NCBI GenBank assembly: GCA_958450365.1
Contig: CAUEEP010000926.1
Span: 1,846,501 to 1,910,500 of the forward strand
Direction: 5' to 3'
DNA length: 64,000 nucleotides
Source of the DNA: Mesorhabditis belari
Taxonomy: Eukaryota > Nematoda > Chromadorea > Rhabditida > Rhabditidae
Of this stretch, positions 33,550 through 44,208 are shown in pieces (positions within the stretch are counted from its first letter, which is position 1; the number at the start of each line of letters is the position of its first letter). Both the position numbers and the translations under genes were made by a program. The notes under the pieces were generated by a model, which was given only the letters and a program-made list of their open reading frames with translations, did not search any database and had not been told where the DNA came from.

Positions 33550-35720
33550 AGTAGGTAAGAGGCTTTTACTCGATTTCAAACCCTATCAGCTCTATCAGCT
33601 TTTTCAGTCTAAATCTTTTTCTCATAGCTAAATAAGCGTATCTCTGCCAATTGGATTTCATCAATTTCCCCTAAATGACTCGAGGCGATTAAGCGGCTTC
33701 TCCCAGTTAGACTGGGAAATTCCCATAAAAGAAAAAGAGGAAAAAGAAGCAGGTTCACTTTCGTTTTGTCTTTTTGTTAGTGAAATCTGTTAGAAAAGGA
33801 AACGAAAAGGAAGACAATTCACATCAGTTTTTCTTTCCGTATCCATAGAAAACTTTCAACTTTCTAATTGTAAGTTGGGTTTTATTTAAACCAAAACCAA
33901 ACCAAATTTAAAGATGTTTTTGGTTCTCTTTAGATCTTGTAAAAGATCTTGTATCTTTAGATCTTTAGATCTTGTAATTGGTTGTAAGATTTAGATCTTT
34001 AGATCTTGTAAATTCTATTGCAATGTGAAAAGGTTAATAATTCTAAAGTTCTAAAGTTTTGCCTATTTAACCAAATTCCCTTTCTCAATTTACTTGAGTG
34101 TATTTGTAGAGTTGAGAGTTTTACGGGAGGAGGAGAAAGCCGTAAAGTTCGTTCGTTTTTTGAAGCTTTTTTTGAAGGGAAAGCGGTATCCAAAGGCACG
34201 CGACAAATTTTTTTTTTTTGGAGGCGAAAGGCTGTGGTGGTCAGTTTGGAGGGGGGGAGGGAGGTGAAAAGAGTGCAGACATGGAAAGGGGAAACAGCAA
34301 TCGGACACCCATCAAGAGGAGTGACCCATCCATCCCATTCTCTTTCTGTGATTCTTCAATGAACACACTTTTTTGGGAGTTGAATTTCTTTTTTTTTTCT
34401 TCCAGGGAGTCAGGGAGAATTGCTTTCTTTGGAAACGGCTAGCTTGGAATAGTCAGCTTTACGTTTTAAGTGTTAAATTTCCGTCACCAGAACAGACTGA
34501 CTTTAATTTCATTTTTTTGTAACATTAGGTACAAAAGATTTGAGGATTTTATCCTTTTTGTCCTTTTTTATCACCATTTCATTCCTGAAAGATAAAAGTC
34601 GATTTTTAAGCTGTTTGAGTTAGCTAACAATGTTTGAGACTCTCAAAGTCGATAATTTCGAAAGCAATCTGACTATGTAAGATATAGTTTTAAAGAAAAA
34701 TGATTCTTCTTTCAGATAAGTGATCAAAATTTGCTTTTAAGGAAACTAAAACTGGTTTGGAGAACAAATTGTAGAAAATTAATACGCGATCAAACCGAAA
34801 AATGGTATTGGCTTACAGAAATTATAACAGAAATTTTTAGCTAATACTAAAAAAGTTTTTGAAACCATACTTTCCGTACTTCCAGATTTATATGGTTAAC
34901 GTAGAGTAAACCATTTAAACCAGTAAACCATTTATGTAACCATTTAAATTTGAGACACTCTTGACTCAATTTTTATTATAGAGACGAAACTACTAATGCG
35001 AACAGAAATTTTCCGCCAATCTTTATAGAAATCGTCATGATTCATGTACATAATGCAAATCTGCAAGCTTTATTATTCTTGCCTTTAATTCAACTTTCTT
35101 CTTTACTGGCACAACAAGAAAACAAAGCTTAAACAGAACTTAAACAGGTACTTGACTTCATTGCCCAGTTCTTTTAAGTCTTTTTCCTGTAAGTACTCGT
35201 TCTTCTAGTGTAGTACCACGTGGTGAGTTCCCCTAAAAAAAGCCCACAAAGCCAGCCAAAGCTCTAGCCATTTTCAGGCTGACCAAAGCAATAAATGTCA
35301 GTTATCTGTCTTCTCCTTTATGCAAAGGAATCAAAAGAGATGAAGGGGAGGGGGAGGGAGCAATGGTGGCCTTGGTGCCGGCCGGTCCGTCACCCATCGC
35401 CCTCTCGCCGTTTCCCTCTTCCTTCACCCTGTACCTTCTTTGTCTTCTCCCAGCTCGATTCACCCCTTTCCCTTCTCCGTTTTCAATCTTTCAATCTTGA
35501 TCACTTCTCCGATCGCCTTGCGGGTTTTTCTCGATTATGGATTTCGGGCAAATCTCCCTAAATCTATTTTTTATTTTTTTCATTTTTTCATTTCTGAGCT
35601 TTGCTAATCTTATTGTTAATTATTTTATTTTACTGTTAACTATACGATTAACTATTTTATTTTGTTTATTGACCATTATTTTATTAATTCTGATTCATTT
35701 TAATCATCTTGTTTTATTTT
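33550..35720. other. No gene seen; GC-rich islands
   Basis: Islands at 34100-34350 and 35330-35530 (GGAGGGGGAGGG, GGCCGGTCCGTCACCC) stand out in AT-rich sequence. No spliced gene could be built. Confidence 0.45.
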
Positions 35721-35724
35721 ATAA

Positions 35725-37365
35725 AGCGAGCCGCGACGAATCAGCCGCTAACGAACATTCGTTAACGGCAGCCGCTAACGAAGAAACGCAGCCGTTACGA
35801 AGACGAACGGCAGCCGCAACGAACATTCGTAACGGCAGCCGTAACGAAGAAATTTTCGCTAGCCGTTACGAATGACGAACGGCTAGCCGCTAACGAACAT
35901 TCGTAGCGGCAGCCGTTAACGAAGAAATTTCACTAGAGTGTACGAAATCTTGTAATTGGCTTCTGCGAACATGGCTAGATTCAAATGAACTTACCGTGTT
36001 TTTGGCAAATTTTACGCAAAAAAAAGAAAAGAGAAAAAAAGGGGTGGGACAAATGCGACCTTTGCGCACCTGGACATTTGCGCACCTTTTTGCTGGAAAA
36101 GGCCTAGGCAAGGCCGTAGAGCTCGAAAATATTCGAAAATACCCATATAAGGGAACGTATGCGTAGATTCCGAATTTCGACAAATCAGACCCGCTGACAC
36201 GTCAAATTTGGGCTAAAGGGCAAAAACTGCGGAAAAGCGTTAAGTTGCGTAGTTTTGCCTTTAGTCCAAATTTGACGGTCAGCGAAACAATGTCGAAATT
36301 CGAACTACGCAACGATTCCCTTCTATGAAAACTTTGAAGCTCTACGACCTTCCTAAGGCTTTCTAGCAAAAAAAAGGGCGCAAACCAGTGCGCAAAAAAG
36401 GTCGCATTTGCCCCACTCCCAAAAACATTTGAAGGAGCATTAAAAGTGTCAAAATACCCCTTGCTGAAAATGGGTCCCCGGGACGAGTCCCCCCATGTTA
36501 TCAGTGATTTCGGATCATTTCTTTCTGCTTTTTATTATGCTTTGTTTTTATTATACTTGCTATTAATTTGTTTTTCAGGATGAACGTCTCAACCAACTTG
36601 ACACGTACAAATTTTGAAAAAGCGAACGCAATACTAACGACGAAAAAATACGACGAAAGCGAACAGAGACAACAAGCAAGGAAAGGAAGCGAGAAACGGA
36701 AGCGAACGGAGAAGAGGCGAATGGGCACGTCGTTACTCGATCAATGTATTGAGCAACAAAAATACTCTACAACATGGAGATAAAGGAGAGAACGAACAGC
36801 CAAAACGAGCGTCAAGAAAGAGGAACCTTCGAGTTTTGACGCAACTCACAAAAGACTGGGACACGCCGGCCGGGACCTGATGTGGAAAGAACTGCGAGGA
36901 GATTACACGGGACCAAAGGAAATACCGCAATTGCAATTGCACAAATGGAGCACGAATGGACGAGGGGCCCAAAACCAAAGCCTGCAATAGCCGAGTCATC
37001 ACAGTAACCTGCACCAACAAATAAACAGTTGTTTATGCATTTTAGTTGATGTTTTGTTAGTTATAAACGTATTATGTTATAAACGTTAATATGTATAAAT
37101 GTAAATGTATAAATGTTAAATGTTATAAATTTTATTTCACTTGTTGTGATTAATTTGCTGATTTGCGTTTGTATAAATAGTTTGAAACAAAGGCCATTTG
37201 AACGAGCCATGTTCACGGAAGACGATTACAATTGTGCACGGCTAGCGAAAAAATTTCATTCGAACGGCTGCCGCTAACGATGTCGTACGGCTGCCGCTAA
37301 CGGATTCGTTCGGCGCCGCACGAAGACGTTAGCGGCGCCGTAACGAGATTCGTTGGGTTAGGCTA
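35725..37365. mobile_element. Candidate element with inverted arrays of GTTAGCGGCAGCCG-type repeats
   Basis: About 210 bp at the left (35725-35935) and about 120 bp at the right (37240-37365) consist of variants of TTCGTTAGCGGCAGCCGT. The two blocks are in opposite orientation: TTCGCTAGCCG on the left, CGGCTAGCGAA on the right. Between them lie a second MITE (36041-36420) and a purine-rich stretch with a short open frame (36583-36783) of no recognised family. The boundaries and target-site duplication are not resolved. Confidence 0.5.
36041..36420. mobile_element. MITE, GGAGTGGGACAAATGC family
   Basis: Left end GGGGTGGGACAAATGCGACC, right end GGTCGCATTTGCCCCACTCC. A long inner fold-back surrounds CTACGCAAC and CAAATTTGAC sequences. 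Confidence 0.8.
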
Positions 37366-37369
37366 CGAC

Positions 37370-38270
37370 ATATATGCTTTATTCATGGGGCGAATAGAAG
37401 CGAATCAGATAATCATAACTGCATATAACATATTGCTACAATACTCTCACCTGAAAAAAGAGAGAAAACTAAAAATAGTACAGTAAGAGTACAGTTAGGA
37501 AACACAGATACAAAAAGATTAAATATAGGGCAGATTTGACATGGCCAGAAGATCTAATTCGTTCACAGATACTTTGAATTTTCCTACAGACACAGATACT
37601 TTGAATTTTCCTAGAAGATACCAGACGGGAGCTTATTCCAAACCCTACTAATACGGTTTGTTTGTTTGTTTGTTTCATTTTTATCATCAATCATCTTGTT
37701 TTTGAATGAATAATCTATCAAAATCTTTTAAAAATCTTTAAAAATCTTTTAAAAATCTTTAAAAACCTTTAAAAATCTGTTTTTAAATAGATTAATCTAT
37801 TCTTTTAATTGTAAGGATTCAAACTAGCAATTTCTAATTAAAAATTTGAATTCAAGAGATTAACAAAGCAAACCTAGTCCAATCGTGTATCAAGAATTCA
37901 CTTTAGATCCTTTTTTTTTGCAGCATTTTCTCTCTCGTAAAACTTGTAATAGTTAGACAGACTGGTCACTTAAAAGTCACTCAACGATCCACCCGATGAC
38001 ATTTAGCATTCGAGTTGTGCAGAAACGATGGGGGTTTCCTCGACAAACCGGTTCAACTAACTCCTTCTTCTTCAAAGTAGTCATCCCTCTTTTCTTTTTT
38101 ATGCTAAATATGTGAGACCTCTCTCCCACTATCTTTTTTCCTCTTTTTCCCCTTTTTCCCCTTTTCAATTCGTAAATCCTGAGAATTTTGTGGGTTTTTC
38201 GTTTGCCTCGAATCGCTAATGGAATCTCAAAGTTATGAGTCTTTTCTTCTAATATACTCTATGACTTTTA
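37370..38270. other. No gene seen
   Basis: AT-rich, with a tandem CACAGATACTTTGAATTTTCC (37566-37612) and an AAAATCTTTA repeat at 37720-37790. Confidence 0.5.
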
Positions 38271-38274
38271 TCTA

Positions 38275-38842
38275 CAGGGTGCGGCAAAAGTTCCGACACT
38301 TTTTGTAAACGGGCAGTTTGACTTGGAAAAAGCGCGATTTTTGAAAAACTAACACCGGATTATAAAAATTCAGATATTTTTACCCCCTAATATACTTTTT
38401 TACACAAAAATTGCCATCTAAACAACCTTTTGATGAGGATGTTTAAAGGTCGTTACAGCAGTTTTTTTTGCTGTTGAGATTTGGGTGCCCTTCGTAGAAT
38501 CGCTTGAAAATCTTTCGTTTTTGAGATATAAAGTTTTTTTTGTGGCTTGTTTTCAAGAAAAAAACTCAGTTCTATCAAATGGTAACAGCAGTTTTTGGAA
38601 AAAATTTCATTCTGCAAAGTTTAAGTCAGCTTTCGCAAAAATCTTCAGCGACCAGACCGGGATATGAAAAATTCTCGTCAAAAAGTTATTGAGAGTTGAA
38701 ATCTTTTTATGAAAATGGCTATATTGGGGTGAAACTACCTAAATTTTTAGAATCCGGCGTTAGTTTTTTGAAATTCACGGCTTTTTGAAGCCAAAAAAAT
38801 TACTGCTTACAGAAAAAGTGTCAGAACTTTTGCCGCACCCTG
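38275..38842. mobile_element. Mariner-type MITE with CAGGGTGCGGCAAAAGTTC ends
   Basis: A 568-bp element within TA. The ends CAGGGTGCGGCAAAAGTTCC and GAACTTTTGCCGCACCCTG are inverse copies. The inside is AT-rich without a transposase. Confidence 0.85.
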
Positions 38843-38849
38843 TAGTGGC

Positions 38850-39480
38850 TTGTTTATTGACGATTTTTAACTTTTTTTGTTGAGCTCTACTGATATATTC
38901 GTCGATTTTACAATATATTTAGCTTCTATCTAAACTTTAGCAGCTTTTCTCACTATAATAAATCTTTACTTGGCGGCAAGAAACTCATAGATGGAGAGGG
39001 ATGGACGGGGGTGTTCAAATCAGTGCAATTGTGTGTTTCCCTTTCATGTCATGGCATCTCTTTTCCATTCCCTAAAAAGCATCATTTGGTGAAGGAGGAA
39101 GGGCAATCAATCGCACAATTGGATAGAATGGATTGCCCCCGAAAGAGGGATGGATGGGAGGAACCGGAATCGGCTACCCTTTTAAATGAGTATGAGTTTT
39201 AAAGTTTTAAATGAGTAGGTATACATTTAAATATTAATCTTATTTCTCAACTATTTCAATTCTTTAGATATGATTTTTTTTAATAAGTAAAACAGAAAAA
39301 CGAAAGAAACCCTTCTAAAGTGTCAACTTTAAAAGCTACTGTAACCTATATTTGATCTGAGTGTTAATAAATGATAATGAAAGTTTAAAAAAACAAAAGA
39401 ACGATTACTAAACTAGTTTTGATACAAGACTAGAACTTGAATTTCTAAAATGTATAACTTTCAAAAGCTATCGTAATCTC
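38850..39480. other. No gene seen
   Basis: A GA-rich island at 39000-39170 contains inverted GTGCAATTGTG and CGCACAATTGG sequences. Otherwise AT-rich. Confidence 0.4.
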
Positions 39481-39489
39481 TACCAGATG

Positions 39490-40100
39490 ATTCTGGTAAA
39501 AGAACCCGAAGATCAACTACACTGAATTACAGACAAAGTGGACGACCCTCAGGCAAGTCGTCGACAAGGAAACCAGTTTACATTATTGTCGACCCAAAAT
39601 ATTGGGGTAAACAACCTTCTCTTTCCCCAATCTCGACTCTAATTGTCGAACGACTGTGATAGTCAAAATGTCCTACGAAATTCGATAGAAACCACAATAT
39701 ACACACACAATGAAAAACATAGGAAAACACAAAGTCAGACGCGCCGAAGGGGCGACCACAAATGACTGTAAGGAAGATGTAAAAGGAACAACCAGGGACT
39801 TTTAGAACTACAAAATTTGATGGAAGAAAAAGAATTGTTTATAGACTACCGAAAAAACAAAGAAAACTAGGGCAAAGTCGAGAGTGTCTAGGGGGTAGAG
39901 AACGGAGTTGACGACCCCTTCCCCCAACCAACTTCCAATTGACCGACAACGGGTTGGTTTAAATATTCATAGAAACGTATAAAAACCACAACACTTAGTA
40001 AACAATGTAAAAACAAGAGAAAACCGACAAAGTCGACTACCACCTGAAAGGCCCCACCATAAATGGCATAACTAAGAGTAAAAGTTGAACAACTCAGGGT
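39490..40100. repeat. Two strongly diverged direct copies of a unit of about 300 bp
   Basis: Shared landmarks in the same order are GACGACCC, CAACC...TTCCCCCAA, CATAGAAAC, ACCACAA, CAAAGTCGAC-like and GGGGCGACCACAAATGAC versus GGCCCCACCATAAATGGC. The unit is purine-rich and unlike its surroundings. No protein family is recognised. Confidence 0.5.
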
Positions 40101-40104
40101 TACT

Positions 40105-41530
40105 TTTTCTAGAATCTACATTAAATTTGGGTAAAAAAATATAGAATTTGTTTTTGTAATCTTTACCAGTTAATTCTGTGAGGCTAAACAAAGGGAAAAA
40201 TAATAACTAATCAGAAAAGCAAGATTACGATGGTTTTTGAAAGAAAATACCAAATTTAGAAAAACACTCTTATGAACTAAGAGTTTAGAGCTAAGAGTTT
40301 AGAACTAAGAGTTTAGAACTTGAGAACTAAAGCTTTGCACATTTTCTACGCTCAATGTCACTGTCAGCCTCATCCCATTTCCCTTCTTTGTATAATCATG
40401 TCTTCCAGGTATCATTCCCCATTTGATTTCCTTTTTCCCATCACTTTCACCGAGTTCAGTTTGCATAAAGTCATTGCTTGAACTTTCCCCTACTTTTTTC
40501 CGATGATCTTTCCGAAGCTTTGCTTTCTTTTCCTCATTTCTTTTCATTTCCACTTGACACTCTATCATTTTGCTTCTTTTTTGATAGAAAAACTGACAAA
40601 GGCGTGCTTAGGCAAACTGAAAAAGAAAAAAAAGGAAGGAAACGCGCCTTTCATTTTATAATCAACCCTCAAAAGTCATTGATTAGTTTTCTAGTGGATT
40701 AAAATTAAGAAGGCTTATTTGAGGCCTCTTGTCTGACTACAGTATACCTGGGTATTCCGGTAAATGATTATCTTTTTCTGCAAATGAAGCTAAAGATATT
40801 TATTCTGTAGTTAAGCTAAAGATATTCAGTCTGTAGTTGAGCTAAAGATATTCATTCTGTAGAGATCAGCCTTTACAATATTCTTCAGCTTTCTCACTTC
40901 AGTATATCTGAGATTCAGTAAAAATATTTGGCCACTAAATTGAATGTCTCTCAAACTCTGCAATGTGCTAAAGACAAACAGTGTTAGAGCCGGAATACTC
41001 GAAAATACTATAGTTATTGTAGGATCTAAAATACTTTAGGCGCCTAGGATCTTACAGTATCCCATCCCGCAGCTTTCTCTTTACTGTTTACGCTGGATAC
41101 TTATTCATGAAATCGAAAATGTAAGTTCTGCTGTTAGTGATACGGTAATATAGATTTTATTCTAACTATCCAACTCAGCTAACCAGTTCTTTCTAGGTTA
41201 GTTCTCAATGAGTTCCCTGTCCCCAATGGATTGCTTGAAATTTCGATGAAGTGCTCATAGATGGATAGATGGAGGTCATTTGTTCTCTATTCACTTCTCT
41301 TGATCCTTCTCCACACATAACCATTCTGTCGATTTCTCTCCCCGATACCCCTTCTATGCCGATCGACCAAATGGGGCGGAAACCATGTGTGAGAAAATCG
41401 TTCGCGCCGATCTTCTTTTGCTTTTCATCAAAATGAAGTTCTTTATTCGTTTTCCACAACTTATATCTTTTTTATGCTAATTCTTTCATTTGTTTAGCTG
41501 AAAAACACTGGTTTTTCACCACAAATTCGT
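40105..41530. other. No gene seen
   Basis: A TAAGAGTTTAGAACT repeat at 40275-40325 and GA/CT-rich islands at 40360-40560 and 41210-41460. No spliced gene could be built. Confidence 0.4.
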
Positions 41531-41540
41531 ATAGTCCACC

Positions 41541-41962
41541 ACTTTCAACCAGTGTTGAACCTGATTAATGTGACTGAACTTTCAAGCGCTCGTTTCTAAT
41601 TTTTCTAATACATCGACACATATCCAATTCCACCAGAATTGGGTCTTACTCATGAGTATTATGCCTGCCAAATTGTACCTAAAGGGGATCATTTGCCTTT
41701 CCGAAATTTGCTATCCCTCATTTTTGCTATTTGACAAATCGTTTTCCACAACTTATACCAGTTCAACACTGGTTTTCCAATCAGTTTTGAACTGGTTAAT
41801 GTGACTGAACTTTCAAGCGCTCGTTTCTAATTTTTCTAATACATCGACACATATCCAATTCCACCAGAATTGGGTCTTACTCATGAGTACTATGCGTGCC
41901 AAATTGTACCTAAACGGGATCATTTGCCTTTCCGAAATTTGCTATCCCTCATTTTTGCTAAT
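41541..41962. repeat. Tandem duplication of about 190 bp
   Basis: 41541-41737 and 41776-41962 are nearly identical, including the ATGTGACTGAACTTTCAAGC and CCACCAGAATTGGGTCTTAC parts. Confidence 0.9.
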
Positions 41963-41969
41963 TTGCTAA

Positions 41970-42855
41970 CTTAAATCATCAACAGATTCAATTCAAGCAA
42001 ATTCAAATCAAGAACCTGTTCATTTTGGTCTTTGAATCGTGTTCTCTACAAAATTTTTTACTGGGCCAGTCGTTTTTTACTGCCAGTCGTACCAGTCGTC
42101 CTGCCCAGTCGTACTTTACTTTAGAAAAATCATCAGCTGATCCGGATTATTTCAAAATGAAGAAAAGGACTTCTTGAATATTTTACTCCCAAAAAAATCT
42201 GCTCTCGAATCAAGAGAAGCCGAGTTAATTGGCTCTAAAGATAGTTTAAGTGCGGGTTTTGCATTCACCCTGCTCTCTCACACACTCCGCACTCGTCTCC
42301 AGCGTTTTTCCTCACCGGACACACTGATAAGCCATAACGGGGGAAGATGAATGGAAAAAAGAAGAAAAGCTTCGAAGGAACACCGAGTGAAGCCTCTTTC
42401 TTCTCCTTTTCTCCTCAATCTCTTACCTCTCTCAATCTTTTTTCTTCTTTTCTCACTTCTTTTCAAACACTGTACACAAATTCGTATAGTCCACCACTTT
42501 GCTATCGTCTTCTATCGCCTTTTTTGGATCCTTTTCACCAATCACTTTTATTATATCTATTTGTTGATGTGTATTTGCATAGAGCTTCGTCTCGAGAATT
42601 CAGATGATGTTAAATTTGTGTAGCAGATCCGTACTTTTTTCTTGTTTTTTTCTTGAGTAAACCTGTAAAACTAATTTGGATCAGTTAACTTTTTTAAAAA
42701 TCTTTAGCTTTTACTTTCTATGTTATTTATATTCCACAGTAACTGTTTGAGTGGGTTTTTGTTTTGAAAACGACTCGATTCCTTTTTCATTACTCTCTTG
42801 CTTTGAAATCTTCAACTCTTCAAGAAGTTTAAGAAAATTGACACCTATGTTTTTT
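41970..42855. other. No gene seen
   Basis: Contains a short CCAGTCGTACCAGTCGTCC repeat (42065-42115) and a CT-rich island at 42260-42500. Confidence 0.45.
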
Positions 42856-42859
42856 AAGA

Positions 42860-43045
42860 GATTAAAAAACCTAACGAAAAAAAACTAACGTAATCAAACC
42901 ACCAATTTACATTTGACCAGCCCAATTTTGATATCATTGGTTGTGCCTTGTGATTCCTAATCGAATAATATCAAAATTAGGCTGATTAAGCTGATCGAAT
43001 GAAACTGGTGGTTGGATTACAGTGATTATAAGTTATAGATGTTTT
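42860..43045. repeat. Fold-back repeat
   Basis: Arms contain GTAATC.AACCACCAATTT and its inverse, plus CCCAATTTTGATATCATT and its inverse. Related sequences are at 8890-9040 and 58385-58520. Confidence 0.7.
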
Positions 43046-43604
43046 TTAGAAAGCACATTAGCTGGGAGGGACGGACATATTCAATTGTGTACCGAATTTA
43101 CCCAAATGAACCCTTGAGTATCGCTTCGATTCATTGATCAAATGTTTTTCCTTTGCTTCCCATACAATTCACTGATTGAAAATCTATTTTCTGATCGATG
43201 AGTGGGTTGTTGTGAAGGTGGGGGAGGGAAAACGTAAAAACACAACTAGGAAATGCTTGAGAAAAAATTCATGAATCGCTTGTGTCGGACGGTGAAATGA
43301 GTCACGAACACCGACCGATCCCCTTTCCTTTTTTCCACTTTCCCCCTGACTATCTTGAAAATCAGCTGTGTTGACTCATTGATTTCGCGCTTTTATCGAG
43401 GGTTTTCTTTGAATTTCCTAGATCATTCCAAGAGTTTCGAGTACCGCATTCAACTTCAGTTTTGTTCTTTTTGCAAAAAGTTTTCCGGCAATTGCACGAG
43501 GCTTGAGTTGAGTTAACCTGTAAAATCTTGAAGATTTGAATAGGTATCTTTAGATTCCATTCAAAAAAGATTGACTACAACTCACTCCTTGCACTTACCT
43601 ACAA

Positions 43605-43690
43605 TAAATACTGTAATAGTACCCCACCCGACTCGTACAGTCGCGTAGTCGCAAAAGTTTTTAGTATTTCATTTTTTTCAAACTGATAAA
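43605..43690. mobile_element. End fragment of a CCGTAAATACTG MITE
   Basis: AATACTGTAATAGTACCCC and CGCGTAGTCGCAAAAG match the ends of 20945-21344. The rest is absent. Confidence 0.65.
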
Positions 43691-44208
43691 ATTTGATCAG
43701 CGATCATTTTCACATTTGGACTGACCATTAGACAGCGTAAAAGAATTCTATTACGATTTATTTAAAAATTTATGTGATCTTTCACCCTTTTATTTATTGC
43801 CGTACCGTTTTATTGCCAATCGCGCTTTGACAGCAACGTAAGCTTTGCTAACAAGTAAAAGGAGAACTTCTTTTCAGTTTCAGTGCCTTAAACTTGTGCC
43901 AATGTACATCGATCTTAAGAACATTCACCAAAAATCGAATTCCTACTAACCTTTGACCACTTATCCACCAAAAATTCAAAATTTTTACGATTCTCTGCAA
44001 ACACCCAAACATATTCCTTCGCCAGCTGGTGATTTCTTTTTGATAACACAAACTGTTGATGTTTATTTCCCTGTTTTCTTCGCCAAAATGTTCCAAAGAT
44101 AGCTCAATTTTTTGTTATTTCTTTCAAAAATAAGTTTTTTTATTTTGAAGGCTTATTTTCTTTCAGTCCTTTAAATCTTTTCCCAATCACCCGTGAAACG
44201 TCTGAGTC

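Noticed and set aside
36568..36783. Lys/Arg-rich open frame as a DNA-binding protein
   Set aside because: Low-complexity purine-rich sequence with no recognisable domain. Kept only as part of the candidate element at 35725-37365.
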